Part shown: piece by piece, positions 1-5,232 of the stretch
Numbering within the stretch: the stretch's first letter is position 1
How the letters are laid out: every line of letters begins with the position of its first letter
Source of the DNA: DASQDN01 sp035630195
GTDB lineage: Bacteria; Acidobacteriota; Terriglobia; Bryobacterales; Bryobacteraceae
Direction of reading: 5' to 3'
Assembly: GCA_035630195.1 (NCBI GenBank)
Contig: DASQLD010000145.1
Location: 1-6,103, forward strand
Length of the DNA: 6,103 nucleotides
Notes under the pieces: model-generated
The model's input: the letters and a program-made list of their open reading frames with translations, nothing else
Told to the model about the DNA's origin: nothing
Database searches by the model: none
Translations under genes and position numbers: made by a program

Positions 1-975
1 CCTCACACGAAAACGCATAAGATTCCCGCGTTGGCGCGTTTGCAGATCGAAATGGGCGCGGTTGGCCTCACAGTAGCGAAAACGACGGAAGCGGAAGTAA
101 TGATGAAGGCCTCGCCCGCGGAGCTTCTCGTCGCTTATCCCGTGCTTGGAGCGGCCAAAACCCGGCGGCTTGCGCAGCTTGCTGAGCGGACACGTCTAAC
201 AGTTTCGATCGATAGCGCCATTGTGGCGAGGGCGATTGCGGCTGCGGCGGCCGAAGCCGGAGTCGAGATCGGTGTTCTCCTGGAGATCGATGCCGGGCTT
301 CATCGAGTGGGGGTCACAGCGGGAGAAGCCCTGCGGCAGTTGGCAATCGTAGCCACCAGCTTGAAAGGACTTCGCTTTGACGGGATCGCTTTCTATCCGG
401 GTCACATAAAGACAATGGACCCCATTGCCAACGTCCAACTTGCCGCCGTCGAACGATTGCTCCAGAAAGCGATCTATACCATAGACAATCTAGGGCTGAA
501 GCCATCGATTGTCAGCGGCGGTTCCACGCCCGCCTTGTATTTCTCGCATGTCCTGGCGTCGATGAATGAAATCCGCCCCGGCACTTATATCTTCAACGAT
601 CGCAACACAGTTTATTCCGGCGCATGCGGCTGGGCTGATTGCGCCGCTTCTATCTTGACTACCGTCGCTTCCACCTCGGTTTCTAATCGCGTGATTCTGG
701 ACGCGGGATCGAAAACCTTCTCGTCCGATCGCACGGTCGAAGACGGATTCGGGATCATCCAGGAAGCGCCGGACGCCTACTTCGAAAAGATGAACGAAGA
801 ACACGGTTTCGTCGATACCCGGAAATCGAAGAAACGCTGGCAAGTTGGCGAGAAGGTCCGAGTCATTCCCAATCACATCTGTGTAGCGATGAATTTACAG
901 GAACGGGTGTATGGGATCCGCGGCGAGGAAGTGGAGGAGGTTTGGGAAGTAGAAGCAAGGGGCAAGTTGCAATGA
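1..975 (+). CDS. PLP-dependent D-serine dehydratase / D-threonine aldolase family enzyme, 5' truncated
   Basis: The frame is open from base 1, so the gene begins outside the window; the first possible internal start, TTG at 31, is not the real one because family motifs lie before it. 324 residues are visible; by family size about 40-50 N-terminal residues are missing. The first residues read PHTKTHK, the PLP-lysine motif of the alanine-racemase-like barrel (Lys4 here). Other family motifs follow: EIDAGLHRVGV (about 95-105), YPGHIK, SGGSTPA (172-178, probably phosphate-binding), EIRPGTYIFND (190-200), DAGSKTFSSDR (234-244) and EEHG (266-269). The C-terminal domain has NHICVAMNL with His292 and Cys294. 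In characterised relatives a His-x-Cys pair binds zinc in D-serine dehydratase, while D-threonine aldolase has His-x-Asp, so a D-serine dehydratase-like lyase is favoured. The exact substrate (D-serine, D-threonine or another beta-hydroxy D-amino acid) is not decided by sequence. The product is probably cytoplasmic. Confidence 0.9.
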   Translation, partial: PHTKTHKIPALARLQIEMGAVGLTVAKTTEAEVMMKASPAELLVAYPVLGAAKTRRLAQLAERTRLTVSIDSAIVARAIAAAAAEAGVEIGVLLEIDAGLHRVGVTAGEALRQLAIVATSLKGLRFDGIAFYPGHIKTMDPIANVQLAAVERLLQKAIYTIDNLGLKPSIVSGGSTPALYFSHVLASMNEIRPGTYIFNDRNTVYSGACGWADCAASILTTVASTSVSNRVILDAGSKTFSSDRTVEDGFGIIQEAPDAYFEKMNEEHGFVDTRKSKKRWQVGEKVRVIPNHICVAMNLQERVYGIRGEEVEEVWEVEARGKLQ

Positions 976-990
976 ACTCGCCCCCTATCG

Positions 991-1011
991 TTGCGGCATC
1001 GATGGCCGCAA
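991..1011. terminator. hairpin between convergent genes, possible bidirectional terminator
   Basis: TTGCGGC (991-997) and GCCGCAA (1005-1011) form a perfect 7-bp stem around a 7-base loop. It sits between the stop of the PLP enzyme (975) and the stop of the convergent secreted-protein gene (1020). Neither strand has a real T-run after the stem, so it is not a classical intrinsic terminator. Its position is the main argument for a termination or mRNA-end role. Confidence 0.4.
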
Positions 1012-1019
1012 AGTAATAA

Positions 1020-1313
1020 CTAGTCCATCGTCACGGAGTCGACGGTAACCGTATCGCCCTCAAGTTTGCCGCTGACGGTGACTTTGTGACCAAGGTGCTC
1101 TGTCACCTTGTCCTGGTTCGCAATCTTCAATACCTTGCCATCGCTCACGAGTACGGCCTTTTGACCGCCTTTAACGCAGGCGTTGACGCACTTCATGGAC
1201 TTTTCGGAAGCGTCCGCATGAGCGGCGGCGCACTTAGAGTCCGAGATGGTCCCCTTCCACTCAGCGGCAAATGCGCTGGCGGCGAAAAGGGCTACAAAAG
1301 CGAATTTCTTCAT
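1020..1313 (-). CDS. small secreted protein with three conserved-looking cysteines, unknown function
   Basis: 97 residues, starting at the ATG at 1313-1311. This start is chosen over an in-frame upstream one because a strong Shine-Dalgarno sequence precedes it and a clean signal peptide follows at once. Residues 1-17 (MKKFAFVALFAASAFAA) are a short basic end plus a hydrophobic core, with a likely signal-peptidase cut after Ala16 or Ala17. The mature protein starts EWKGTISDSKC and carries Cys28, Cys42 and Cys46 (the last two as CVNAC), and His32. The second half reads as beta strands (VLVSDGKVLKIAN, GHKVTVSGKL, DTVTVDSV) and resembles a small OB-like barrel. I recall this type as frequent and multi-copy in Acidobacteriota, but its role is not known to me. 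The cysteines could form a disulfide or bind a metal; this is inference. Transcribed alone from its own promoter and convergent with the PLP enzyme gene. Confidence 0.88.
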   Translation of the reverse strand: MKKFAFVALFAASAFAAEWKGTISDSKCAAAHADASEKSMKCVNACVKGGQKAVLVSDGKVLKIANQDKVTEHLGHKVTVSGKLEGDTVTVDSVTMD

Positions 1314-1317
1314 TACA

Positions 1318-1324
1318 CTCTCCT
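1318..1324 (-). promoter_or_regulatory. Shine-Dalgarno sequence of the small secreted protein gene
   Basis: On the minus strand the bases read AGGAGAG, ending 4 bases before the ATG (6 bases from the AGGAG core). This is the clearest ribosome site in the window and fixes the start of the secreted protein at 1313. Confidence 0.75.
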
Positions 1325-1372
1325 GACACAGAAGTGTTCTGACAGCACGCACCCGACCGAGAAGCTCGACGG

Positions 1373-1403
1373 GTACTAGTCCTTTACACGACTGCTGTAC
1401 TAG
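1373..1403. repeat. direct repeat GTACTAG x2 in the leader of the secreted-protein gene
   Basis: GTACTAG occurs at 1373-1379 and again at 1397-1403, 24 bases start to start. Both copies lie just downstream of the predicted -10 box of the minus-strand promoter, at or after its transcription start, where a repressor could bind. One more copy at 4429-4435, inside the PIN gene, shows that the heptamer also occurs by chance. Confidence 0.35.
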
Positions 1404-1406
1404 ATG

Positions 1407-1435
1407 ACTATATCCTTCCTAGCCGCTGTATGCAA
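1407..1435 (-). promoter_or_regulatory. putative sigma70-type promoter of the secreted-protein gene
   Basis: Reading the minus strand, TTGCAT (1435-1430) is followed after exactly 17 bases by TATAGT (1412-1407). The -10 box matches the consensus at five of six positions; the -35 box matches only at TTG. Transcription would start near 1400, giving a leader of about 85 bases before the ATG at 1313. The leader also contains an imperfect GC hairpin at about 1352-1373. The rest of the 207-base gap (1314-1520) shows no gene and no clear terminator for the SDR gene that ends at 1521. Confidence 0.45.
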
Positions 1436-1520
1436 GTGTGCTGACAATCAATGTATACTACGCGACCCAAAGCCGTTCGGATCGATTAATATACCTCAAT
1501 GTTTCACACGGAATTCAAAC

Positions 1521-2249
1521 CTAAATCGCGTGTCCAGCAGAGAAACCGCCATCGACCACCAAGGCATGCCCCGTTATCCAAGAAGCATCGTCGGATGCAA
1601 GGAACAAGACTGCCTTTGCGATATCCTCCGGCTCGCCTAGCCGACCTATGGGGTGCATTGCAGTTAGTTTCTTCTCGCGATCGGAGTCGGCAATCAATCC
1701 TTGAATGAAGGGCGTCTTCACAAACCCTGGACAAATGCAGTTTACGCGAATTTGCCGATCGGCGTAATCGATCGCCATATTCCGGGTCAGCGCTACCAGC
1801 GCTCCCTTCGCGGCGCTGTAGGCGCCTCGGTCACGTACCCCGGTGATCCCAACAACCGACGACATGTGCACGATACTGCCGAATCGGGGCATGAATCGCA
1901 GCGCATGTTTGGAGCAGAGGAAAGCTCCTTTGACGTTTACATCCACCACCGCTGTCCAGGAAGCCTCGTCGGCCTCCGCGACAGCTTGCCGTATCGCGAT
2001 GCCCGCGTTATTCACCAGCACGTCAACACAGCCGAAGCGTCGAGCAACCTCCTCGATGGCGCTCTGGACTTCCGATTCCGAACGAACATCGGCCCGCAAG
2101 GACACTGCATCGTCAAACGGAGGTTCGACAGCGGGATGAGTGTCGAGAATTGCCACGCGCGCTCCCTCCTGCGCTAGCAGCTTGGCAGTGGCCGCGCCGA
2201 TGCCCGAAGCTCCGCCCGTCACGATGGCTACCTTGTCTCGGACTCTCAT
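1521..2249 (-). CDS. short-chain dehydrogenase/reductase (classical SDR, NAD-type)
   Basis: 242 residues starting at the ATG at 2249-2247, the usual length for a classical SDR. Longer in-frame starts are rejected because they would extend deep into the upstream GNAT gene and add residues before the Rossmann fold. The cofactor motif TGGASGIG is at 11-18. Asp36 ends the second strand (RVAILD), which in this family favours NAD(H) over NADP(H). NNAG is at 80-83. The catalytic tetrad is present: Asn105 (DVNVKG), Ser131, Tyr144 and Lys148 (YSAAK). The C-terminal half has CPGFVKTP and the usual GEPEDIAKAVLFLASDDASW and VDGGF signature. It should be a cytoplasmic alcohol/ketone oxidoreductase of FabG-like build; the substrate cannot be read from sequence. 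It starts 5 bases after the stop of the GNAT gene, so the two are almost certainly one transcript. A GGAAGG about 12 bases before the ATG, inside the end of the GNAT gene, is a poorly spaced ribosome site, so coupling to GNAT translation is likely. Confidence 0.93.
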   Translation of the reverse strand: MRVRDKVAIVTGGASGIGAATAKLLAQEGARVAILDTHPAVEPPFDDAVSLRADVRSESEVQSAIEEVARRFGCVDVLVNNAGIAIRQAVAEADEASWTAVVDVNVKGAFLCSKHALRFMPRFGSIVHMSSVVGITGVRDRGAYSAAKGALVALTRNMAIDYADRQIRVNCICPGFVKTPFIQGLIADSDREKKLTAMHPIGRLGEPEDIAKAVLFLASDDASWITGHALVVDGGFSAGHAI

Positions 2250-2254
2250 TAGTA

Positions 2255-3220
2255 TTAGAAGCCTTCCCAGACATACGCCGCGAAGCGCCGTGTGGCTCGG
2301 AAGCCAATTCGTTGGTACAATTCGATCGCCTCCGTATTGCCGGCCGTAACCGTGAGGCTGACGCGCTCGCACTCATTCTGAGCGAACACCGACAGCGACC
2401 GCCGCATTAGTTCGTACCCCACTCCCTGACCCTTATGAAGTGGCGCAACGCAAACCTGCGTGACATGCCCGGTATCCCCGGCAACCAGGCTGCCGAGAAT
2501 CACGCCGGCCATTCCGCCATCGGGCCGATCCGCTATGAGCGAAGCAGGAAGGAAAAAGCTCCCGCACCCCGGATACTGCACGATGTTGTGTATGAACCGG
2601 CGGGCGCCGGACACGGAACTGTACTGATCGTTGATCGTCGCGTCGACATGGCCCTTGTAGGCAGCCGCGATTAGCGCCGCCGATTCTTCCTGGCGCGCCT
2701 CGGACCAATGGCGGTACCGGAAATCCTGCGCCGCTTTGCCTTCGGCGAGCACCGGAACATCCGCAAGATCGGCAAGCATGAACAATCGTGGATGGATCTT
2801 CGAATAGGTCGACAGCGGCAGAGTGCGCTCAAAGGGACCGCGCATCATCATGAGCTGCGCTTCAATGCGATTCACGCCAGGCGCAAGCACAAGAGCTTCG
2901 AGCACCGCTGACAGAAGCGTGTCTTCATACTCGGAACAGGCAAACTCACGAAGGATGTAGAGATCGCCAATCAAGCCTTTGCGATCCTCCACAACATAGT
3001 AGGTGTAGCCGACAACTCGACCGCCAATTAGTAGCGCAAAGCCGCCCAGCGCCTGAATGCGTACGAAGCGCCGGACAAGCTCGGCTGAGGAACCGAAGTC
3101 CCATCGCAAGGTCGACCGCCATGTGATGCGCTCTTCTTCTAGCACCGGCTCCAAATCTTCGACGGTCACACGACTCAAGTCGACGATCTCCGCCGCATGT
3201 AACTCTGGCGCCGCTGCCAT
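2255..3220 (-). CDS. tandem-GNAT family acetyltransferase-like protein
   Basis: 321 residues, about twice a single GNAT domain, starting at the ATG at 3220-3218. The C-terminal domain (about 165-321) has the acetyl-CoA signature: strand VTQVCVAP followed by HKGQGVG (262-268), where K263-x-x-G266-x-G268 fits the Q/R-x-x-G-x-G/A loop with Lys in place of Arg/Gln. Then comes AGNTEAIELYQRIGF (about 293-307), the usual Asn/Tyr/Gly-Phe end motif. The N-terminal part (about 10-160) has GNAT-like strand order (FALLIGGRVVGYTYYV, then LYILREF and a helix) but no clear CoA loop, so it looks like a degenerate GNAT half. Such two-domain proteins acetylate small molecules or protein N-termini; the acceptor is unknown here. 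It is the first gene of an operon with the SDR. No ribosome site precedes the ATG, and a TATAAT box ends only 9 bases upstream. Confidence 0.88.
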   Translation of the reverse strand: MAAAPELHAAEIVDLSRVTVEDLEPVLEEERITWRSTLRWDFGSSAELVRRFVRIQALGGFALLIGGRVVGYTYYVVEDRKGLIGDLYILREFACSEYEDTLLSAVLEALVLAPGVNRIEAQLMMMRGPFERTLPLSTYSKIHPRLFMLADLADVPVLAEGKAAQDFRYRHWSEARQEESAALIAAAYKGHVDATINDQYSSVSGARRFIHNIVQYPGCGSFFLPASLIADRPDGGMAGVILGSLVAGDTGHVTQVCVAPLHKGQGVGYELMRRSLSVFAQNECERVSLTVTAGNTEAIELYQRIGFRATRRFAAYVWEGF

Positions 3221-3229
3221 ACTGGACCG

Positions 3230-3235
3230 ATTATA
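3230..3235 (-). promoter_or_regulatory. perfect TATAAT -10 box for the GNAT-SDR operon, suggesting a leaderless mRNA
   Basis: The minus strand reads TATAAT at 3235-3230, then 9 bases, then the ATG of the GNAT gene at 3220. A start site about 7 bases after the box would lie within 2-3 bases of the ATG, leaving no room for a Shine-Dalgarno sequence, and none is present. No good -35 box lies 16-18 bases upstream (the bases there read AGCGGC-like), so the promoter call rests on the -10 box and its position. Confidence 0.5.
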
Positions 3236-3301
3236 TCTGTCCCCCCGGCTGAGCCGCTCCCACGTATCGTTTCGCGTTAAGTAATCGAGACGCGAACTTA
3301 C

Positions 3302-4075
3302 ATGTTAGAAAATCAATTGTTCCGAATCGTCTGCGGCGCATTGACGCTCGCAAGTGTGTCTTTTGGGGATGTAGTGATTCCGAGCGGTACCAAAGTTGCC
3401 TGCCGGCTTGAACAGACAATTTCTTCTGCAACTGCCGACCAGGGTCAGCCGGTCCAGCTTTCGGTAACCGAGAATGTGAAGATTAACGACACGGTAGTGA
3501 TTGCTCAGGGAAGCGCCTGTGTCGGAACCGTTGTGCTCGCGTCGGCAAAGCGAAGCATGGGGCGATCCGGTAAACTCGACTTCTCAATCGATAAGGTCCG
3601 CATAGGCGACGGGGAGTCGCTCCCATTGCGTTACACGATGCAGAAGAAAGAAGGTGAGGGGAAAGGGCTGAGCACTGGAGTCATGACCGCCGGCGCTGCG
3701 GTCCTGTTCTGGCCGGCCGCTCCTTTCTTCCTGATGCGCAAAGGCAAAGACGTGACGATTAACAAAGGAATCGTCCTCGAAGTATTCACCGACGCCGAGC
3801 ACACGCTGAAAACCGCCAAAAGCGCGGCGCCCGTTCAAATTGCGTCGGCAGCCGCGATTCCGGCGGGCGAAATCTCATCGGTCACAATCGGCTCAGACAT
3901 TCCCGATGCAGAAGTCGAGATCGATGGCGGGTTCATCGGCAACACCCCAAGCACGGCAAAGCTCCCTCCGGGCCTTCACAAGATCACAGTCCGCAGCGGA
4001 GCCAACATCTGGTCGCGAGATCTCAACGTGCAACCCGGCGCCATGGTCAATGTCAAAGCAACTCTGAAGAAGTAA
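3302..4075 (+). CDS. exported protein with C-terminal PEGA domain
   Basis: 257 residues. The ATG at 3302 is the only plausible start, since the frame closes at a TAA at 3278. Residues 1-22 form a hydrophobic export signal (LFRIVCGALTLASVSFG), so the protein should leave the cytoplasm. Residues 23-112 are beta-rich, opening with VVIPSGTKVACRLEQTISS and containing a VVIAQGSACVGTVV strand pair, a pattern I know from exported Acidobacteriota proteins of unknown role. A hydrophobic stretch at about 126-145 (GVMTAGAAVLFWPAAPFFLM) could be a membrane segment or a buried hairpin; KGKDVTINKG follows. Residues about 194-257 are a PEGA domain (PDAEVEIDGGFIGNTP, LPPGLHKITV), a small beta fold common in surface and envelope proteins. 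A linker rich in Ala, Ser and Pro (170-190) joins the two parts. The ribosome site is weak. The gene is divergent from the GNAT operon across 81 bases. A structural or envelope-binding role is inference. Confidence 0.85.
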   Translation: MLENQLFRIVCGALTLASVSFGDVVIPSGTKVACRLEQTISSATADQGQPVQLSVTENVKINDTVVIAQGSACVGTVVLASAKRSMGRSGKLDFSIDKVRIGDGESLPLRYTMQKKEGEGKGLSTGVMTAGAAVLFWPAAPFFLMRKGKDVTINKGIVLEVFTDAEHTLKTAKSAAPVQIASAAAIPAGEISSVTIGSDIPDAEVEIDGGFIGNTPSTAKLPPGLHKITVRSGANIWSRDLNVQPGAMVNVKATLKK

Positions 4076-4081
4076 GGGGTT

Positions 4082-4111
4082 ACGGCAATCGCTAAAACGA
4101 TCAGTGGCCGT
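4082..4111. repeat. imperfect inverted repeat between the PEGA gene and the antitoxin gene
   Basis: ACGGC (4082-4086) pairs with GCCGT (4107-4111), and inside it ATCG (4088-4091) pairs with CGAT (4098-4101) around a CTAAAA loop; unequal internal loops separate the two stems. It lies 7 bases after the PEGA gene's stop codon and 12 bases before the antitoxin start. It could end the PEGA transcript or serve the toxin-antitoxin promoter region. No T-run follows, so the terminator reading is weak. Confidence 0.25.
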
Positions 4112-4122
4112 TGACTCCAGAG

Positions 4123-4138
4123 CGTGATCGGCATCACG
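4123..4138. promoter_or_regulatory. perfect inverted repeat over the antitoxin start codon
   Basis: CGTGAT (4123-4128) and ATCACG (4133-4138) form a perfect 6-bp inverted repeat with a CGGC centre. The GTG start codon of the antitoxin gene lies inside the left arm. As DNA it could be the autoregulatory operator expected for such a module; as RNA it would be a short hairpin that hides the start codon. No promoter box could be placed with confidence upstream. Confidence 0.4.
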
Positions 4139-4351
4139 ACCGAGGATTCTGCCGTAGAATGGAAGTGCATCGACAGCGCCCTCGAATTGGAAACTCCGTT
4201 TAGCTACAACGGAAGGCCTGTCTCCGCGCTCGGATATCGGCTCTACAAGCTTCGGGAACAGATCGAAGCGGCTGCAAAACGGGGCGAGATCAAACTCCTC
4301 AGTGGCCAGGAGTTTGAACGCCTCATCGAGGATGAGGACGCGACCGGTTGA
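4124..4351 (+). CDS. putative antitoxin paired with a PIN-domain toxin
   Basis: 75 residues, GTG start at 4124. The frame is closed by a TGA at 4112-4114 and contains no internal Met, so GTG is the best start, though no ribosome site is visible. The protein has a core ALELETPFSYNGRPVSALGY (19-38) followed by a charged helix (YRLYKLREQIEAAAKRGEIK) and an acidic tail (EFERLIEDED). I do not see a classical AbrB, ribbon-helix-helix or Phd fold. The PF-x-G-R-x-V-x-x-x-GYRLYKLR pattern looks like small proteins I recall encoded before PIN genes, which, with size and position, supports an antitoxin role. The stop codon overlaps the PIN start (TTGA, 4348-4351), so translation of the two is probably coupled. 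It would bind and block the PIN nuclease through its C-terminal part and may bind DNA for autoregulation; both are inference. Confidence 0.65.
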   Translation: MIGITTEDSAVEWKCIDSALELETPFSYNGRPVSALGYRLYKLREQIEAAAKRGEIKLLSGQEFERLIEDEDATG

Positions 4352-4766
4352 TCCGTTCGTTTCTCGACGCTAACATTCTTATTGCCGCCTCCCGCAATGA
4401 TCAGCCCAATTCCGATCGGGCCTTACGAGTACTAGCCTCTCATAAGCGAAGATTTCTTACGAGCGTTTTCGTTCGCCTGGAAGCTTATCCGAAAGTTGCT
4501 TATCAGGGGTTCCCGCTACGCGTGCTGTTATGCAGGAGTTCTTCATGGAGTCGGCCCTTGAATGGTCCAAAGATCTCGAGGCTATAGTGACTGTCGGGCT
4601 GCATTTAGCGGAAACATATAACACCAGCGCGATGGATAGTTTTCATCTTGCGGCAGCTCTCCTTTTGCGTGCCGATGAGTTTGTTACAGCCGAGAGGCCG
4701 GGCCGTCCGATGTACTTGGTTCGTGATCTGAACGTGCGTTTCATGGATGATCTCGACGACCTTTAG
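4348..4766 (+). pseudogene. PIN-domain ribonuclease toxin (VapC-like), interrupted by a -1 frameshift
   Basis: Two overlapping frames together make one PIN protein of about 139 residues, the normal size. The first frame starts at a TTG (4348) overlapping the antitoxin stop and reads FLDANILIAASRNDQP, with the first metal-binding acid Asp7, then FVRLEAYPKVAYQGF with Glu45. Shortly after, it runs into non-PIN sequence. The second frame, one base back, is in phase from about RAVMQEFF (4521-4544) and ends at TAG 4764-4766. It holds AMDSFHLAAALLLRADEFVTAE, with the third acid (Asp of AMDSFH, codon at about 4635) and a later Glu. The shift lies between about 4501 and 4530; loss of one base, perhaps in the GGGG run at 4506-4509, would explain it. 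PIN toxins cut tRNA, rRNA or mRNA with Mg or Mn. All expected acidic residues survive, so the lesion is recent, a sequencing error, or less likely a programmed shift. Confidence 0.8.
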
Positions 4767-5232
4767 CCTACCGCTGAACATCTGGCTAGATCGTGTGCCC
4801 TCGTCCAAAATGCGCCGTGAACGGTTTGCCCAGGTCGTCCAACTCAAGGAAGCTGACCGACAACTGGCCCGCCCGATTCTTTGTCAGCAAGATTTTGGCA
4901 ATACCGCCAGCTTCTGTTTAGCGCCTGTCGGCTACCAGGGCCAGGCGCCCGCAAATGGCGAACCCAGCTCCTGATACGATCTGTCTTCGCGGGGAGTCGG
5001 CTGCCATCGAGCGATACAAGGCAGCGACCTGCATCCTGTTCTCATCAATAAGCGAGTAATTCGCGCATGAGTGAGCGACTCCACTGGACCTTACCGACGG
5101 CACAAAGGTGTTGGTGAAGGCGCTCAGATACTGGGTGCCAGAATCGGCGTTCTGTATTTCCTGGCGATCAGTTGGTCGTGCCGTCTCGGCGCGGGGATAA
5201 AGCGAGGGGTCATGAGTAGCGACAAAGCCGCT
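4767..5232 (-). pseudogene. gene-poor stretch with a possible decayed minus-strand reading frame
   Basis: 466 bases with no intact convincing gene on either strand. One minus-strand frame, the same as that of the TPR gene, stays open from just after the TPR stop down to a TAG at 4786-4788, broken only by a TAA at 4918-4920. At this base composition about five stops would be expected by chance in 149 codons. The upper part contains TQYLSAFTNTFVPSV and LIDENRMQVAALYRSM, the lower part GGIAKILLTKNRAG and LSVSFLELDDLGKPF, which look like ordinary protein. No start codon with a ribosome site was found and I cannot name a family. Plus-strand frames across the same bases (4747-4974, 5071-5373) lack protein-like pattern. 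It may be a remnant of a gene broken near the toxin-antitoxin module. Confidence 0.3.

Noticed and set aside
31..975. TTG at 31 as the start of the PLP enzyme
   Set aside because: The frame is open to base 1 and the PLP-lysine motif PHTKTHK lies before base 31, so the gene is truncated by the window edge.
991..1011. Classical rho-independent terminator
   Set aside because: The stem is good but neither strand has the required T-run, so only a weaker hairpin call is made.
1314..1352. Upstream start at 1352 for the small secreted protein
   Set aside because: The ATG at 1313 has an AGGAGAG ribosome site and a clean signal peptide; the longer form would bury the signal.
1404..1640. Plus-strand open frames over the SDR 3' end and the intergenic gap
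   Set aside because: They are mostly antisense to the SDR gene, and their translations lack domains or regular composition.
2250..2372. Longer start for the SDR at 2372
   Set aside because: It would add 41 residues overlapping the coding sequence of the GNAT gene and ahead of the Rossmann motif; the ATG at 2249 gives the normal family length.
4082..4117. Integron-type attC site before the toxin-antitoxin pair
   Set aside because: The imperfect repeat lacks proper RYYYAAC and GTTRRRY core sites and there is no integrase or cassette array.
4501..4530. Programmed -1 ribosomal frameshift in the PIN gene
   Set aside because: No canonical X-XXY-YYZ heptamer fits the frame at the GGGGTTC region and no strong downstream stem was found; a lesion or read error is simpler.
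4786..5103. Remnant of a DnaB-like replicative helicase
   Set aside because: Only two short resemblances (ENRMQ...YRS and KNRAG); the Walker and SQLxR-type motifs are not visible, so the family is not claimed.
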